The notes beneath the pieces are model-generated. The model had not been told where the DNA came from and made no database searches. It saw only the letters and a list, made by a program, of their open reading frames with translations. A stretch of 6,192 bases of DNA from positions 1 through 6,192 of the forward strand of contig CAJTOW010000123.1 in NCBI GenBank assembly GCA_910577655.1. Direction: 5' to 3'. Source of the DNA: an uncultured Lachnospiraceae bacterium. Lineage in GTDB: Bacteria > Bacillota > Clostridia > Lachnospirales > Lachnospiraceae. Shown here one piece after another: positions 5,473-6,192 of this stretch. The first letter of the stretch is position 1. Each line of letters starts with the position of its first letter. Position numbers and translations under genes: made by a program.

Positions 5473-6192
5473 TCACTCCCCACAGAAATCCCCCTCAATC
5501 ACCTTCCACGCCGCATCCACACTAAAATGCTCCCGTATATACTCCTGGGTTCTTCTGCTCAGTTCCTGGCAGGCATCCTCCGACTGGTACAGCTTCACCA
5601 CCATCTCCGCAAAGGCCCCCGGCTCATCCTCAATCACCAGCACATCCTCCACCTGGGGAATCCCTTCCGCCCCGATGGACGTGGTGACCACCGGCGCGCC
5701 GTTGTAGATGGCCTCCACCACCTTGCCTTTGACACCGGCCCCGTACCGCAAAGGCACCACCACCAGCCGACAGGCGCCGTACAACCGCTCCAGCTCCTCA
5801 TCCGACACAAATCCCTTGACAAGGATGCCATTGTCCGGCTGCTCCAGAGCCCGGATCTCCTCCGTGACCCGTGAGCCTACCACCCAGAACTCCGGCGGCG
5901 CCTGACCGTCAGCCTCCATGCCCTGGCGGATCATGGGATAAATGTCCCTTGCAAACCACAGCACTGCGTCTGCGTTGGGCGGATGGGCGAAGCCGCCCAC
6001 GAACATGATCCCCTCCCGCATGGCAAAATCCTGGGGAATATCATCCTTGAACGTATCAAACACATACGCTGTAATATCCTTCACCGGAATATCCGGGTCT
6101 ATGGCATGGATGGCATCCCGCTCAATATAGGACGGATAATAGGACACCGCCGCCTTGCCCATAAGGGACAGCTCCACGGACTTCCAGTACTC
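5473..6192 (-). CDS. Glycosyltransferase, GT4-like C-terminal domain (5' end outside window)
   Basis: These 239 residues are the C-terminal, donor-binding half of a GT-B fold glycosyltransferase, which moves a sugar from a nucleotide-sugar to an acceptor such as a surface polysaccharide. The stretch MFVGGFAHPPNADAVLWF (about 63-80) opens the domain in the style of Glyco_trans_1_4 proteins. EELERLYGACRLVVVPLRYG (about 132-151) and GVKGKVVEAIYNGAPVVTT (about 153-171) contain the conserved glycine loop and the acidic residue (E159) that contacts the donor. The GTG at 6175-6177 is not the start: the frame is open to the window edge and reads EYWKS just before it, so the gene is cut by the window. 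The acceptor domain, and with it any clue to the substrate, lies outside. The 3' end looks natural. No terminator other than the following repeat is visible. Confidence 0.88.
   Translation of the reverse strand, partial: EYWKSVELSLMGKAAVSYYPSYIERDAIHAIDPDIPVKDITAYVFDTFKDDIPQDFAMREGIMFVGGFAHPPNADAVLWFARDIYPMIRQGMEADGQAPPEFWVVGSRVTEEIRALEQPDNGILVKGFVSDEELERLYGACRLVVVPLRYGAGVKGKVVEAIYNGAPVVTTSIGAEGIPQVEDVLVIEDEPGAFAEMVVKLYQSEDACQELSRRTQEYIREHFSVDAAWKVIEGDFCGE

Noticed and set aside
5404..5874. Plus-strand open frame of 156 codons over the glycosyltransferase
   Set aside because: The minus-strand frame carries clear glycosyltransferase motifs. The plus-strand translation is rich in His, Pro and Arg and resembles no family.

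Overview
All genes in this window read on the minus strand, so transcription runs from high to low coordinates. The gene set suggests a Firmicute of the Clostridia, most likely Lachnospiraceae. It comprises an ECF sigma factor with an overlapping anti-sigma-like membrane protein, a large CACHE-type hybrid histidine kinase, and a DinJ/YafQ-type module, with strong GGAGG-type ribosome binding sites throughout. This taxonomic call is an inference from gene style; no rRNA or marker gene is present.

Layout from right to left in transcription order. (1) The C-terminal part of a GT4-like glycosyltransferase, whose 5' end lies beyond the window (5473-6192). (2) A composite palindromic repeat, copy 3 (5286-5439). 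(3) A toxin-antitoxin locus with a clear promoter and operator (5161-5215), an intact RelB/DinJ-type antitoxin (4859-5158) and a broken YafQ-type toxin (4693-4865), closed by an intrinsic terminator (4551-4580). (4) An ECF sigma factor (3878-4450) with a likely self-recognised promoter, overlapping by 28 nt a single-pass membrane protein that is probably its anti-sigma factor or sensor (3057-3905). (5) A strong hairpin joined to repeat copy 2 (2859-3020). (6) A hybrid histidine kinase with two receiver domains (52-2619), whose stop codon touches repeat copy 1 (1-53, cut by the window edge).

The genes look like separate signalling and accessory units, not one pathway. The sigma/anti-sigma pair and the hybrid kinase are two envelope-facing sensing systems. 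The toxin-antitoxin locus is an accessory module that has lost its toxin by an internal deletion; the original toxin C-terminus is still readable in another frame.

The most unusual content is the repeat family. Three copies lie in the same orientation, each just beyond the 3' end of a gene or at its stop codon. They are built from interchangeable modules: a terminal inverted repeat, a 79-bp palindromic insert present in copy 2 and absent from copy 1, and in copy 3 a further pair of hairpin arms around a conserved core.
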